Shown: one piece after another, positions 9,923 through 18,143 of the stretch
Layout of the letters: each line of letters opens with the position of its first letter
Position numbering within the stretch: position 1 is the first letter of the stretch
Assembly: GCA_041389885.1 (NCBI GenBank)
Contig: JAWKRB010000021.1
Coordinates: 1 to 64,000 of the forward strand
Direction of reading: 5' to 3'
DNA from: JAWKRB01 sp041389885
Lineage (GTDB): Bacteria > Myxococcota_A > Polyangia > Polyangiales > Ga0077539
Length of the DNA stretch: 64,000 nucleotides
Translations under genes and position numbers: made by a program
Notes under the pieces: generated by a model
Told to the model about the DNA's origin: nothing
Seen by the model: the letters and a program-made list of their open reading frames with translations, nothing else
The model's database searches: none

Positions 9923-10938
9923 CGCGAACCTCCCTCGGGGGTGCCACGGGGGGTGTAGGTGGGATAGGTGTTCGCGACGCTGTCGCCCGCGACCTTGAGG
10001 GTGCTCGGGTTTGAGTTGAGCGGCGCCGTGATCTGAACGGGGAGCGTAGAGACCTGCAACTGGGCTCCCGCCCTGCTGGGGTCTGGGTTCGCGGTGTAGC
10101 CCAGCTTCGCGCCCAGATAGCTCGACCCCACCGAGGTTGAGACGGTCCACTCGCCGCTGCCGTCGGTGACGCTTCGAGCGTACGAGATCACCCCCGAGCT
10201 CACCGTCCCGAGCAGGCCCTTGCCCGTGAGGGATCCGAGCAGCTTGGAGGACATCTTGCTCGCCACCGCCATTCTCGCCGCCGCGCGGATCTGCGAGCGC
10301 GTCAGCCCCTTCACGCTCGCCCTCGACGCGGCGCGAATCAACCTGCGCCCGGCCGCGCTCCCAGCCCCCGCGGCGAGTCGGGCGCTCTGCCGCATGTTGA
10401 GGGCCTTCGCGAAGATCGCGTCGACGGCGACGGTGACGGCGATCGAGAGCGCGCCGTAGAAGATGTCGCTCAGGCTAAAGCCCGCGATCACGTTCTGCCC
10501 CATCGAGGTGAGGTTCAGGCAGGTCGGGAGGCTCAGCGGGTCGCCGCAGGTCATCATCGGCAGCGGCGCGAAGAGCTGCGCGCCCGCCACCGGGGTCGAC
10601 GCCGCCTGCACCTTCGAGCAGCTGAAGGCCGTCTTTCGACTCGCGAAGGGCCAGATCACCGCGTACCAGAGGTTGGCGATCGGGTACGGCGTCACGTCAA
10701 AGGTGAAGGGGCCGACGTCATGGCCGTCTTGCACGACGGGACGCTCAAGGATCGTGACGTTCTTCGCGAGCTTGTGCTTGTTGAGAGCGCGCCCGGCGGG
10801 CCAGTCGAGGTTGATCGGTGTCTCGATGGAGGGGACCTCCACCGGGCTCATGATCCCCATCGAGGGGTTGAGCGCCGTGTGCATGATGAGCCCCACGGCG
10901 ATGTCGGTTGAGACGCTCAAGTGAACATCAAACGTCAT
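9919..10938 (-). CDS. PAAR-like / tip-associated protein of unknown family
   Basis: A 339-residue protein between two DUF2169 genes, overlapping both (ATGA at 9919-9922 and at 10935-10938). I do not recognise a named family with certainty. Residues about 1-110 read like a PAAR-type or DUF4150-like cap (PVVQDGHDVGPFTFDVTPYP, then a conserved-looking SCSKVQ and MMTCGDPLSLPTC, which offer His and Cys ligands). A hydrophobic stretch (SDIFYGALSIAVTVAVDAIF) near 165-185 could insert in a membrane, and a basic Arg/Ala/Ser-rich segment follows before a beta-rich end. The position strongly suggests a spike-tip component, possibly with its own membrane-active or DNA-binding part. Function is inferred from context only. 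Confidence 0.7.
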   Translation of the reverse strand: MTFDVHLSVSTDIAVGLIMHTALNPSMGIMSPVEVPSIETPINLDWPAGRALNKHKLAKNVTILERPVVQDGHDVGPFTFDVTPYPIANLWYAVIWPFASRKTAFSCSKVQAASTPVAGAQLFAPLPMMTCGDPLSLPTCLNLTSMGQNVIAGFSLSDIFYGALSIAVTVAVDAIFAKALNMRQSARLAAGAGSAAGRRLIRAASRASVKGLTRSQIRAAARMAVASKMSSKLLGSLTGKGLLGTVSSGVISYARSVTDGSGEWTVSTSVGSSYLGAKLGYTANPDPSRAGAQLQVSTLPVQITAPLNSNPSTLKVAGDSVANTYPTYTPRGTPEGGSR

Positions 10939-11978
10939 CGCGCGCCTCCCACCTCGCGGCACCACAGCCGCGCGCTCGCGAACTCCCCCTCGTTCTCCCA
11001 GTAGTGAAAGCGCGCGCGGTAGAGCAGCGTGAAGCGCCGCCAGGGGCCCACGATCAGCAGCGCCTCGGGGAGCAGCTCCAGCGTCGTCGCGACCTCGCCC
11101 ACCATGAAGTCACACGCCACCCGCAGCGCCGGGAGCGCGAAGCGCACCGTCCCGTCTGGGTCGAGGCCCCGGAGCGTCACCTCGGCCCCCTCCGCGGGGC
11201 GCTCGACGATCCACTCGTCGACCGCGCGGTGAAACGTGCGGCGGGTGAGCACCGCCGCGCCCTCACGCTGCGAGGCCTCGAGGTCCAGCGAGCGAGTCGC
11301 GTGGGCCGGCGCCGACAACGGCAGCGTGGCCCACCCCGCGGGGTCAGGGGCGTCGGTCGCCGCGGCGATGCGACGCGAGGGGTGCTCGACGTTCGGGAGC
11401 CATCGATCCCCCTGCAGCACAAGGGGATAGCCCTCGGGCGCGCGGAGCGTCGCGCAGAGCGCCTCGGCCTGGGGGCGCGGGTCGAAGCCCTTGCCCGCGG
11501 GGTTGCGCGGGTCGGTGACCACCACCGCCGCGTCGCGGTCGATCATCACCTCCGCGGCGCCGCCGAAGGCGTTGGACCACCCGAGGTCCATGCGGGTGAA
11601 GGGCTCGGGGGGCGTGATGCGGTCGCCGTCGACCCTTCGGTCTCCCGTGACCCACAGCGTTCGCTCGACCTCGCCCACCCGGAGCGACACGGTCATCTCA
11701 CGCACGGACGATCCCCGCGGCGCGTAGGCGCTGCCGAGGAAGATCACCTCGAAGCCCTCGGGGTCGCGGGCGAGGTCGTCGCGGGGCATGAGCCCGAAGG
11801 GGGTGCGCTCGTCCTCCACGAACAAGGGAAAGGGCCGGGACGCGTCGAGGGTGAGCGCGCCCTCGGCGGTGTACTGGTAGGTCGCCTTGGCGACCACCAT
11901 CCCGTCACGGCGGCCGGGCTCGAAGCCGTCCCACGCGCTCGCGCGGGCGGCGAGGGGGGTCGTGTTGCTGAGCTCCAC
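10935..11978 (-). CDS. DUF2169 domain protein, T6SS-associated (second copy)
   Basis: A 347-residue DUF2169 protein. Visible family features are DGMVVAKATYQY, the FVEDERTPFGLMPRDDLARDPEG loop, FLGSAYAPRG and MTVSLRVGEVERTLWVTGDRR, followed by LGWSNAFGG and NPAGKGFDP. It starts with GTG at 11978, one base past the stop of the DUF6484 gene, and ends by overlapping the start of the PAAR-like gene. Such tight packing indicates one transcript with coupled translation. Known role of the family: accessory factor associated with VgrG or PAAR delivery; the exact biochemical role is not settled. Confidence 0.87.
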   Translation of the reverse strand: MELSNTTPLAARASAWDGFEPGRRDGMVVAKATYQYTAEGALTLDASRPFPLFVEDERTPFGLMPRDDLARDPEGFEVIFLGSAYAPRGSSVREMTVSLRVGEVERTLWVTGDRRVDGDRITPPEPFTRMDLGWSNAFGGAAEVMIDRDAAVVVTDPRNPAGKGFDPRPQAEALCATLRAPEGYPLVLQGDRWLPNVEHPSRRIAAATDAPDPAGWATLPLSAPAHATRSLDLEASQREGAAVLTRRTFHRAVDEWIVERPAEGAEVTLRGLDPDGTVRFALPALRVACDFMVGEVATTLELLPEALLIVGPWRRFTLLYRARFHYWENEGEFASARLWCREVGGAR

Positions 11979-11979
11979 G

Positions 11980-12594
11980 TCAGGTCCCGTTCAGTCGAAT
12001 GAAGTCGCCGTTGACCCGCACGTCTCCCCGGGCGTCGACGCGAACGTCGCCCGCGCGCGCCGCGAGCTCGATGGCGTCGGCGCGGAGGGTGAGCCTTCCC
12101 GGCAGCTCCACCGTCGTCGCGGCGTGGAGCAGCTTCACCACGGGACCGTCGTCTCCCCCGCGCAGTTCGACCAGGGCGTTGCCGGCCTCGTCGGTGATCG
12201 CGAGGCGCTCGTCGGCCTTGAGCGCGAGCGACGCCCCCACGCGGGTCACGGGCTCGGGGCGCGGGGTGAACCCATCGATCACCCCGGTCACCACGGGCTC
12301 GTCGAAATTCGACGCCTCGGTGCAGAGCACCCGGTCGCCCACCCGCACCACCAGCGACGCGAGGGTCGGGAGCCAGCGGGTGTGCCGCGCGCCCGAGGCG
12401 TCTTCCCAACGCACCTCGACCCGGCCTCGCAGCACGGGATGGGTCGCGTCGACGCACTGCCCCACCCAGACGCCCCCTCCCCGCGCCGAGCGCGCGGGCG
12501 AGGCGCGCACGGGAATGCCTTCGACCTCAAGCTCTGATGCAAGGTCGGACGTTTCAGAGACAGATCGCACGGCATTCTGCGTTCTCTGGGTCAT
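11980..12594 (-). CDS. DUF6484 domain protein, first gene of T6SS tip operon
   Basis: A 204-residue protein assigned to the DUF6484 family of T6SS-linked proteins. The middle contains HPVLRGRVEVRWEDASG and RWLPTLASLVVRVGDRVLCTE, an OB-like beta barrel resembling the gp5 part of VgrG, followed by short beta repeats like a spike needle (ELAARAGDVRVDARGDVRV). The ATG at 12594 has GGAGGG four bases upstream. It is the promoter-proximal gene of the minus-strand operon that runs through vgrG. The 181-bp gap to the divergent mlaF gene must hold both promoters, though I see no consensus -10/-35 pair for either there. Confidence 0.78.
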   Translation of the reverse strand: MTQRTQNAVRSVSETSDLASELEVEGIPVRASPARSARGGGVWVGQCVDATHPVLRGRVEVRWEDASGARHTRWLPTLASLVVRVGDRVLCTEASNFDEPVVTGVIDGFTPRPEPVTRVGASLALKADERLAITDEAGNALVELRGGDDGPVVKLLHAATTVELPGRLTLRADAIELAARAGDVRVDARGDVRVNGDFIRLNGT

Positions 12595-12775
12595 TTTCCC
12601 TCCATCCGTCCTTCTACAAGAGCGCGCCTCGGCCTGTACAGCCCGATCCGCGAGGCGCGGCGGGCGCCTGGGCGCACTGTTCGGGAGGAGCTCTCGCGCG
12701 GGTTGCGTCGCCGCGAACGATTTTCTCTCCGAGCGTTGACTCCGCCGTGAAAACCCGGCGTGAAGTGGTGCCGCG

Positions 12776-13519
12776 GTGATTGAGTTTCGAGAGATTCACA
12801 AGCGCTTCGGCGAGAAGGTCGTGCTCTCGGGGGTGAGCCTGACCGTGCGCGACGGTCAGGTGTGCTTCGTGATCGGCGCGTCGGGCGCGGGCAAGAGCGT
12901 GCTGATCAAGCACCTCATCGGGCTGATCAGGCCCGACTCGGGGCAGATCCTCCTCGACGGCGAAGACGTCTCGAAGCTCGACCGCGAGGCGCTGTATCGG
13001 GTTCGCAAGGTCTGCGCGATGGTGTTTCAGAACAGCACCCTCTTCGACTCGATGACCTGCGCCGAGAACGTCGCGCTGCCGCTGCGAAAGCACCGCGGGC
13101 TCTCGGTGCGCGAGGCCCTCGCCGACGCCAGGTCGCGCCTGGCCGCGGTGCACATGGACGCCTACGCCGACCGCTACCCCGCCGAGCTCGGCGACGGCAT
13201 GCGCAAGCGCGTCGCCATCGCCCGCGCGCTCACCCTCGACCCCCGCTACGTGCTCTTCGACGAGCCCACCACGAGCCTCGACCCGGTGGCCGCGCGGCGG
13301 GTCGACCGGCTGATCCGCGAGCTGGCCGACCGCCTGGGGGTGACCTGCGTGGTGGTCTCACACGACCTCGCGTCGATCTTCTCCATCGCCGACCGCGTGG
13401 CCTTTCTCTACCAGGGCACGCTGCGCATGGAGGGCACGCCGGAGGAATTTCGCGCGAGCGAAGATCCCGTGGTGCGACAGTTCGTGAACGGCTTCGCCGA
13501 GGGCCCGATGGAGGTATGA
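12776..13519 (+). CDS. mlaF: ABC transporter ATP-binding protein, MlaF-type
   Basis: A 247-residue ATPase of the MlaF/Mkl type that powers phospholipid transport across the envelope with an MCE protein and a permease. Seen: Walker A GASGAGKS at about 38-45, Q-loop VFQNSTLF, Walker [14 protein letters not shown], and the switch His in VVVSHD. The signature motif reads LGDGMRKR where LSGGMxxR is usual. The start is GTG at 12776. The MlaD-type gene follows 10 bp after the stop. No MlaE permease lies upstream, where a T6SS operon diverges instead, so the permease must be encoded elsewhere. Confidence 0.9.
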   Translation: MIEFREIHKRFGEKVVLSGVSLTVRDGQVCFVIGASGAGKSVLIKHLIGLIRPDSGQILLDGEDVSKLDREALYRVRKVCAMVFQNSTLFDSMTCAENVALPLRKHRGLSVREALADARSRLAAVHMDAYADRYPAELGDGMRKRVAIARALTLDPRYVLFDEPTTSLDPVAARRVDRLIRELADRLGVTCVVVSHDLASIFSIADRVAFLYQGTLRMEGTPEEFRASEDPVVRQFVNGFAEGPMEV

Positions 13520-13529
13520 AGGAGGGGCG

Positions 13530-14534
13530 ATGAGTGGCGCGCGCTCGCTGGAGGTGAAGGTCGGACTGCTGGTGCTCGTGGGCGCGGGGATCCTCGCGGC
13601 GCTGGTGCTGGTGATGGGCGGGGTCTCGCTGGGTCGCACCCAGGCGATCACCGTGGACTTCACCAACCCCGGCGGGCTCCAGACCGGCGCGCCGGTGAAG
13701 ATCGCGGGCATTCGCGTGGGGAGCGTCGACGCGATGGCCTTCATGGGCCGCCGCGCCTCGGGCCGCGCCGTGGTGCGGGTCACCGCGCGCATCGAGACCC
13801 GGTACGTCACCGAGCTGCGCGACGACGCGACCTTCTACATCACCACCCAGGGGGTGCTGGGCGAGCAGTTCCTCGCGATCGACCCCGGCGCGGGGGCGAG
13901 CCCGCTGAACCTCGCGGCCTCGCACGACGGGGTCTCCCCGCCCCGCATCGACCTCTTCGTCGCGCGGGCCTTCGACCTCCTCGACGACACGGTGACCTCG
14001 GTGCGCGCGAACCGCCGGCAGCTCGGCGGCATCGTCGACGACCTCGCGGGCGTGCTCCGGCAGACGAACGCGGTGATGGCCCGCAACGACGGGCGCATCG
14101 ACAACATCCTGAGCGGCGTGGAGCGCGCGGTGCGCGACGCCGACGGCCTCGTGCTCGCGGCGCGGGAGCGCTACGTCGACGGCCCGCAGGCGCGGCGCAT
14201 CGTGAACCGCGCGGAGTCGCTCCTCGCGAACCTCGAGCGAGACGTCCCGCCGCTGGCGCGCGACGCGCGGGCGCTCACGGGGAGGCTCGACCGCATCGCC
14301 GCGGGGGTGGGTCCCGCGCAGATCGAAGACCTTCAGACCGCGCTCCGCGACGTGCGCGCGCTCACCGCGCGGGCGAACACCATCGCGGGCGACGTGCAGG
14401 CCGTGTCAGCGCGCGTGCGCTCGGGCCAGGGCACCGTCGGCGCGCTGCTCATGGACGAGGAGATCTACGACGACCTCCAGGAGCTCGTGCGCGACCTCAA
14501 GCACAACCCCTGGAAGTTCTTCTGGCGCGAGTAG
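13530..14534 (+). CDS. mlaD: MCE/MlaD family lipid-binding protein
   Basis: A 334-residue membrane-anchored MCE-domain protein, partner of the ATPase before it. A short basic start, one transmembrane helix (VGLLVLVGAGILAALVLVM, about 10-30), then an MCE domain at about 38-125 with TVDFTNPGGLQTGAPVKIAG and ITTQGVLGEQFLAIDPG. The remainder (about 145-330) is helical with long amphipathic repeats, as in the needle-forming part of larger MCE proteins. In the MCE systems that are understood, such proteins make a hexameric channel for phospholipids between inner and outer membrane. A ribosome site GGAGGGGCG precedes the ATG. Confidence 0.9.
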   Translation: MSGARSLEVKVGLLVLVGAGILAALVLVMGGVSLGRTQAITVDFTNPGGLQTGAPVKIAGIRVGSVDAMAFMGRRASGRAVVRVTARIETRYVTELRDDATFYITTQGVLGEQFLAIDPGAGASPLNLAASHDGVSPPRIDLFVARAFDLLDDTVTSVRANRRQLGGIVDDLAGVLRQTNAVMARNDGRIDNILSGVERAVRDADGLVLAARERYVDGPQARRIVNRAESLLANLERDVPPLARDARALTGRLDRIAAGVGPAQIEDLQTALRDVRALTARANTIAGDVQAVSARVRSGQGTVGALLMDEEIYDDLQELVRDLKHNPWKFFWRE

Positions 14535-14655
14535 CTCGGCGCAATCTGTGCGTGTTTGAGTGACCTTTCGGTGGGCGCGGGCGATACTCCGCAGCGGGAC
14601 TTTTCGTCTGCGCGGCGTGGCCGTGCCGACCCACGCACCGATGAGGAGACGCCGC

Positions 14656-17220
14656 ATGATCCCCCGTTCGAGATGGACCTTGCTCGCCGCGATGGCGTGG
14701 GCCTTGTGCGTCGGCTGCGGCGACAGCAGCCTGGTCGGGGGAGCGCCCGACGCGGGAGGCGGCATGGACGCCGCCGCCGTCGATGTATCCCGCTGCGGGC
14801 CGGGGCAGACGATGTGCGACGGCGTCTGCGCCTCGACCGACCTCGACCCGAACCACTGCGGCGCCTGCGGCACCCGCTGCGGCGAGGGTGAGCGCTGCAT
14901 GGGCGGCGCGTGCCGCACGGCGTGCCCTGGGAGCCAGGTGCTCTGCGGGGGCGGCGACGGCGCGGCGCCTCGCTGCGTGCTCACGGCGACCGACCGGGAG
15001 CACTGCGGCGCGTGCGGCACCGCGTGCCCCGCGGGTCAGGTGTGCTCCGCGGGGCAGTGCGCGACGAGCTGCGCCGAGCTGCTCACGACCTGCTCCGACG
15101 ACCTCGGGCAGCGGGTGTGCGCGGACCTCCGGCGTGACCCTGCGAACTGCGGGGCGTGCGGCCGGGGCTGCGCGCCGGGGCAGGCGTGCGAGGCGTCGGC
15201 GTGCGTGGCGAGCTGCGCGGCGGGCACGACCCCCTGCGCGTCGGGCCTCGACGCCGGCGCCACCTTCTGCGCCGACCTCACGGCAGACCGAAACCACTGC
15301 GGCGCTTGCGGAAACGTCTGCCCCGCGGGTCGCGTCTGCGCGGCGGGGAGCTGCGAGCTATCCTGCGCGACGGGCACCACCGACTGCGGCGGATCGTGCC
15401 GCGACCTCGCGAGCGACCGCGCCCACTGCGGCGCCTGCGGCACCGCGTGCGGCGCCGGGGAGGTGTGCAGCGAGGGCACCTGCCAGGTGAGCTGCGGTGG
15501 CGGGCTCACGAGCTGCCAGGGCGTGTGCCGCGACCTCCAGACCGACCGCGCCAACTGCGGCGCGTGCGGCACGACCTGCATGGCCGGGCAGGTCTGCTCC
15601 GCGGGTGCGTGTCAGGTCTCCTGCGGCGGCGGCACCACTGAGTGCGCGGGCGTCTGCCGCGACACGCAGAGCGACAGCGCCCACTGCGGCGCCTGCGACA
15701 CGCGGTGCCCGAGCGGCCAGCTCTGCTCCGCGGGTGTGTGTCAGACCTCTTGCGGCGCAGGCACTTCGGACTGCAGCGGGGTGTGCCGCGACCTTCAGAC
15801 CGACCGCGCCAACTGCGGCGCGTGCGGCACCGCGTGTATGCCTGGGCAGGTCTGCTCCGCGGGTGTGTGTCAGGTCTCCTGCGGCGGCGGCACCACCGCG
15901 TGCGAGGGCGTGTGTCGCGATCTTCAGACCGACCGCGCCAACTGCGGCGCGTGTGGGACGACCTGCATGGCCGGGCAGGTATGCTCCGCGGGCCTGTGTC
16001 AGGTCTCTTGCGGCGGCGGCACCACCGCGTGCGAGGGCGTGTGCCGCGACCTCCAGACCGACCGCGCCAACTGCGGCGCGTGCGGCACGACTTGCATGGC
16101 CGGGCAGGTCTGCACCGCAGGCCGCTGCGAGGCCTCGTGCGGCGCGGGGCTCACCCATTGCGGCGACCGCTGCGTGGTGCTCACCACCGACATCGCGCAC
16201 TGCGGGGCGTGCGACAACGCGTGCCCGACGGTGGCGAACGCGACCTCGGTGTGCGCGGCGGGCGCATGCGCGCTGCTCTGCGCGCAGGGCTTCGTCGACT
16301 GCAACGGGATGATCGGCGACGGCTGCGAGGTGGCGGTGGGGAGCGCGTGCACGGTGGGCGTCGGAGCGTGTCAGCGCCCCGGCGTGTTCGCCTGCGTCGC
16401 GGGCGCGCAGCAGTGCGTCGGCACGCCTGGGGCGCCGTCGCCCGAGACGTGCAACTCCATCGACGACGACTGCGACGGGATGACCGACGAGGACGTCAGC
16501 CGGAGCTGCTACACGGGCCCGAGCGGCACGAGCGGCGTCGGCCTGTGCCGGGCGGGGACGCAGACCTGCGCCGCGGGCGCCTTCGGAGCCTGCACGGGAG
16601 ACGTGCTCCCCGCGACGGAGACCTGCGACAACTTCGACAACGACTGCGACGGAATGACCGACGAGGGGCTCACCCGGAGCTGCTATTCCGGTCCCACGGG
16701 CACGAGCGGCGTCGGCACGTGCCGGGCGGGCACGCAGACGTGCGTCGCGGGCGCCTTCGGGTCCTGCGCGGGCGAGGTGGTGCCCCGCGCCGAGGTCTGT
16801 ACCAACAGCATGGACGAGGACTGCGACGGCGTCGCCGACAACGGCTGCCAGGGCACCGGCGCGAGCTGCCAGTCGCCGCTCGTCGTGACCGCGACCACCA
16901 CGTTCTCGCGCAACACCTGCATGGGCGCGGGCGACGCCGCCAGCGACACCAACTGCGGCACCACAGGCTCGCCCGAGCACACCTACCTCGTGCGGCTCAC
17001 CCGCCCGGCGACGGTGGCGGTGCAGGTCACGGGCTTCGTCACCGGCGGCAACGAGGGCGACGTGCTCTACCGCGGCACGAGCTGCCCCGGCACCCCGGTC
17101 GCGTGCACCCAGCACAACACCGAGCTCCGAAGAAACCTCGCGGCGGGAGACCACTACTTCCTCATCGAGGACGACCACGCCAACTGCCAGCCCTACTCGG
17201 TGACCTTCACCATCCTGTGA
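14656..17220 (+). CDS. Cysteine-rich tandem-repeat lipoprotein with metal-binding-type motifs
   Basis: An 854-residue surface lipoprotein candidate. The ATG at 14656 is chosen because AGGAG lies eight bases before it; an in-frame ATG at 14641 is possible. The signal peptide ends in a lipobox (LCVGC). From about residue 50 to 520 run roughly eleven repeats of about 41 residues with the pattern C-x-G-V-C-R-D-L-Q-T-D-x-A-N-C-G-A-C-G followed by C-x-x-G-Q-V-C. Next come three copies of a CDGxxD segment (DDDCDGMTDE, DNDCDGMTDE, DEDCDGVADN), the putative metal-binding motif common in myxobacterial surface proteins. The last 115 residues are a beta-rich domain resembling pre-peptidase C-terminal domains (AAGDHYFLIEDD). 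No enzyme motif is seen; a structural or adhesive role is inferred. Confidence 0.85.
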   Translation: MIPRSRWTLLAAMAWALCVGCGDSSLVGGAPDAGGGMDAAAVDVSRCGPGQTMCDGVCASTDLDPNHCGACGTRCGEGERCMGGACRTACPGSQVLCGGGDGAAPRCVLTATDREHCGACGTACPAGQVCSAGQCATSCAELLTTCSDDLGQRVCADLRRDPANCGACGRGCAPGQACEASACVASCAAGTTPCASGLDAGATFCADLTADRNHCGACGNVCPAGRVCAAGSCELSCATGTTDCGGSCRDLASDRAHCGACGTACGAGEVCSEGTCQVSCGGGLTSCQGVCRDLQTDRANCGACGTTCMAGQVCSAGACQVSCGGGTTECAGVCRDTQSDSAHCGACDTRCPSGQLCSAGVCQTSCGAGTSDCSGVCRDLQTDRANCGACGTACMPGQVCSAGVCQVSCGGGTTACEGVCRDLQTDRANCGACGTTCMAGQVCSAGLCQVSCGGGTTACEGVCRDLQTDRANCGACGTTCMAGQVCTAGRCEASCGAGLTHCGDRCVVLTTDIAHCGACDNACPTVANATSVCAAGACALLCAQGFVDCNGMIGDGCEVAVGSACTVGVGACQRPGVFACVAGAQQCVGTPGAPSPETCNSIDDDCDGMTDEDVSRSCYTGPSGTSGVGLCRAGTQTCAAGAFGACTGDVLPATETCDNFDNDCDGMTDEGLTRSCYSGPTGTSGVGTCRAGTQTCVAGAFGSCAGEVVPRAEVCTNSMDEDCDGVADNGCQGTGASCQSPLVVTATTTFSRNTCMGAGDAASDTNCGTTGSPEHTYLVRLTRPATVAVQVTGFVTGGNEGDVLYRGTSCPGTPVACTQHNTELRRNLAAGDHYFLIEDDHANCQPYSVTFTIL
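14805..16220 (+). repeat. Tandem 41-residue (about 123-bp) Cys-rich coding repeats
   Basis: Inside the lipoprotein gene at least eleven units follow each other. The three or four centred on 15500-16110 are nearly identical at the DNA level (for example the segment encoding LQTDRANCGACGT recurs with only synonymous changes), which points to recent unequal exchange. Units near the start are more diverged. Confidence 0.85.
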
Positions 17221-17239
17221 AGTTGGATCGATTCCGCTC

Positions 17240-17268
17240 TTGACGGAAAAATACACCCAGGCTACAAA
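17240..17268 (+). promoter_or_regulatory. Sigma70-type promoter
   Basis: TTGACG at 17240-17245 and TACAAA at 17263-17268 are separated by exactly 17 bases, in an unusually A-rich patch for this genome. It drives the coiled-coil membrane protein gene starting at 17347. Confidence 0.7.
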
Positions 17269-17279
17269 ACCTTTACGTC

Positions 17280-17305
17280 TGACCTGCGTCTGAAGCGGCA
17301 GGTCA
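17280..17305 (+). promoter_or_regulatory. Perfect inverted repeat downstream of promoter
   Basis: TGACCTGC (17280-17287) and GCAGGTCA (17298-17305) are exact inverted copies with a 10-bp spacer. The predicted transcript start is near 17275, so this could be an operator overlapping the start region or a hairpin at the 5' end of the mRNA. Confidence 0.45.
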
Positions 17306-17346
17306 CGGCGCCACACTCCGCGCACGACCCGAAGAGGAGCCCCACG

Positions 17347-18126
17347 ATGAGCCAGCAGAAAGAAGATTCGGTCCTGTTCTCGCTCCGCAGCCTCATGCAG
17401 ATGGAGGAGGAGCGCATCAAGGAGGAGGAGGACGCGAAGGTTCGCGCCGAGGCCGAAGAGCGCGACCGCATCGAGACTGCCCGGCGCCGTGAGGAAGAGG
17501 AGCGCGCGGCCAAGGTTCGCGCCGCCGAGGAGGCCCGCGCCGCCGAGGAGCGCCGCCGCGTCGAGGAAGAAGAGCGCCGCCGTCGCGAGCGCGAAGAGGC
17601 CGAGCTCCGCATTCGCCTCGAGGCCGAGGCGAAGGAGCGCGACCGCCAGATGCAGGCGCAGCTCGAGCACCAGCAGAAGCTCGCCGTCATCGAGTCGCAG
17701 AAGAAGAAGGGCATGCCCGTCGGCGCCGTCGCCGGCATCGTGTTCGGGCTCCTCGCCGTCGTGGGCGGCGGGGTGTACTTCGGGGTGATGAAGCCGGCGC
17801 AGGAGCGCGCCGCCGCCGAGGCCGAGGCCAGCCGCGAGCGCGCGGCCCAGGCCGAGATGGAGCGCCAGCGCATCGCCGCCCAGGCCGCGGAGAACAGCCG
17901 CCGCGCCGAGGCCGCTGAGCAGGCCAGCCGTCAGGCCGCCGCCGCCGCCGCCGCCGCCCAGGCCCAGGCCGCCGCCGCCCAGGCCCAGGCCGCCGCCGCG
18001 CCCGCGGCGAGCAATTCGCACGCGTCGAGCGGTCGGCCGCGTCCGTCCAGCGCCCGCCCCCGCGCGGCCCGCCCCTCGGGCGGCGGCGCGAGCAGCGAGC
18101 CTGATCTCGGCGATCTCGGCCTCTGA
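17347..18126 (+). CDS. Coiled-coil membrane protein of unknown function
   Basis: A 259-residue protein built of a highly charged Glu/Arg coiled coil (about 15-120), one transmembrane helix (about 125-145, VAGIVFGLLAVVGGG), a second Ala/Glu/Arg coiled coil and an Ala/Gln-rich then Ser/Pro/Arg-rich tail. The layout recalls TolA-like spanning proteins, but no TolA C-terminal domain is present. The N-terminal phrase DSVLFSLRSLMQMEEERIKEEE looks specific and may be the functional end. The ATG has GAGGAG eight bases before it. Its promoter is strong by local standards, so it may be abundant. No enzyme motif is visible. Confidence 0.8.
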   Translation: MSQQKEDSVLFSLRSLMQMEEERIKEEEDAKVRAEAEERDRIETARRREEEERAAKVRAAEEARAAEERRRVEEEERRRREREEAELRIRLEAEAKERDRQMQAQLEHQQKLAVIESQKKKGMPVGAVAGIVFGLLAVVGGGVYFGVMKPAQERAAAEAEASRERAAQAEMERQRIAAQAAENSRRAEAAEQASRQAAAAAAAAQAQAAAAQAQAAAAPAASNSHASSGRPRPSSARPRAARPSGGGASSEPDLGDLGL

Positions 18127-18143
18127 GCCCGCGCCACCCCTTC

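Noticed and set aside
5981..12594. Prophage tail module
   Set aside because: VgrG and PAAR-like genes resemble phage tail parts, but DUF2169 and DUF6484 are T6SS-associated and no capsid, terminase, integrase or lysis gene is near.
12595..12775. Sigma-54 promoter or clear operator between the T6SS and mla operons
   Set aside because: No GG-N10-GC type element was found, and the TTGACT at 12736 has no matching -10 at proper spacing.
14641..14655. Earlier ATG as start of the Cys-rich lipoprotein
   Set aside because: Possible, but AGGAG falls inside it and is correctly spaced for the ATG at 14656.
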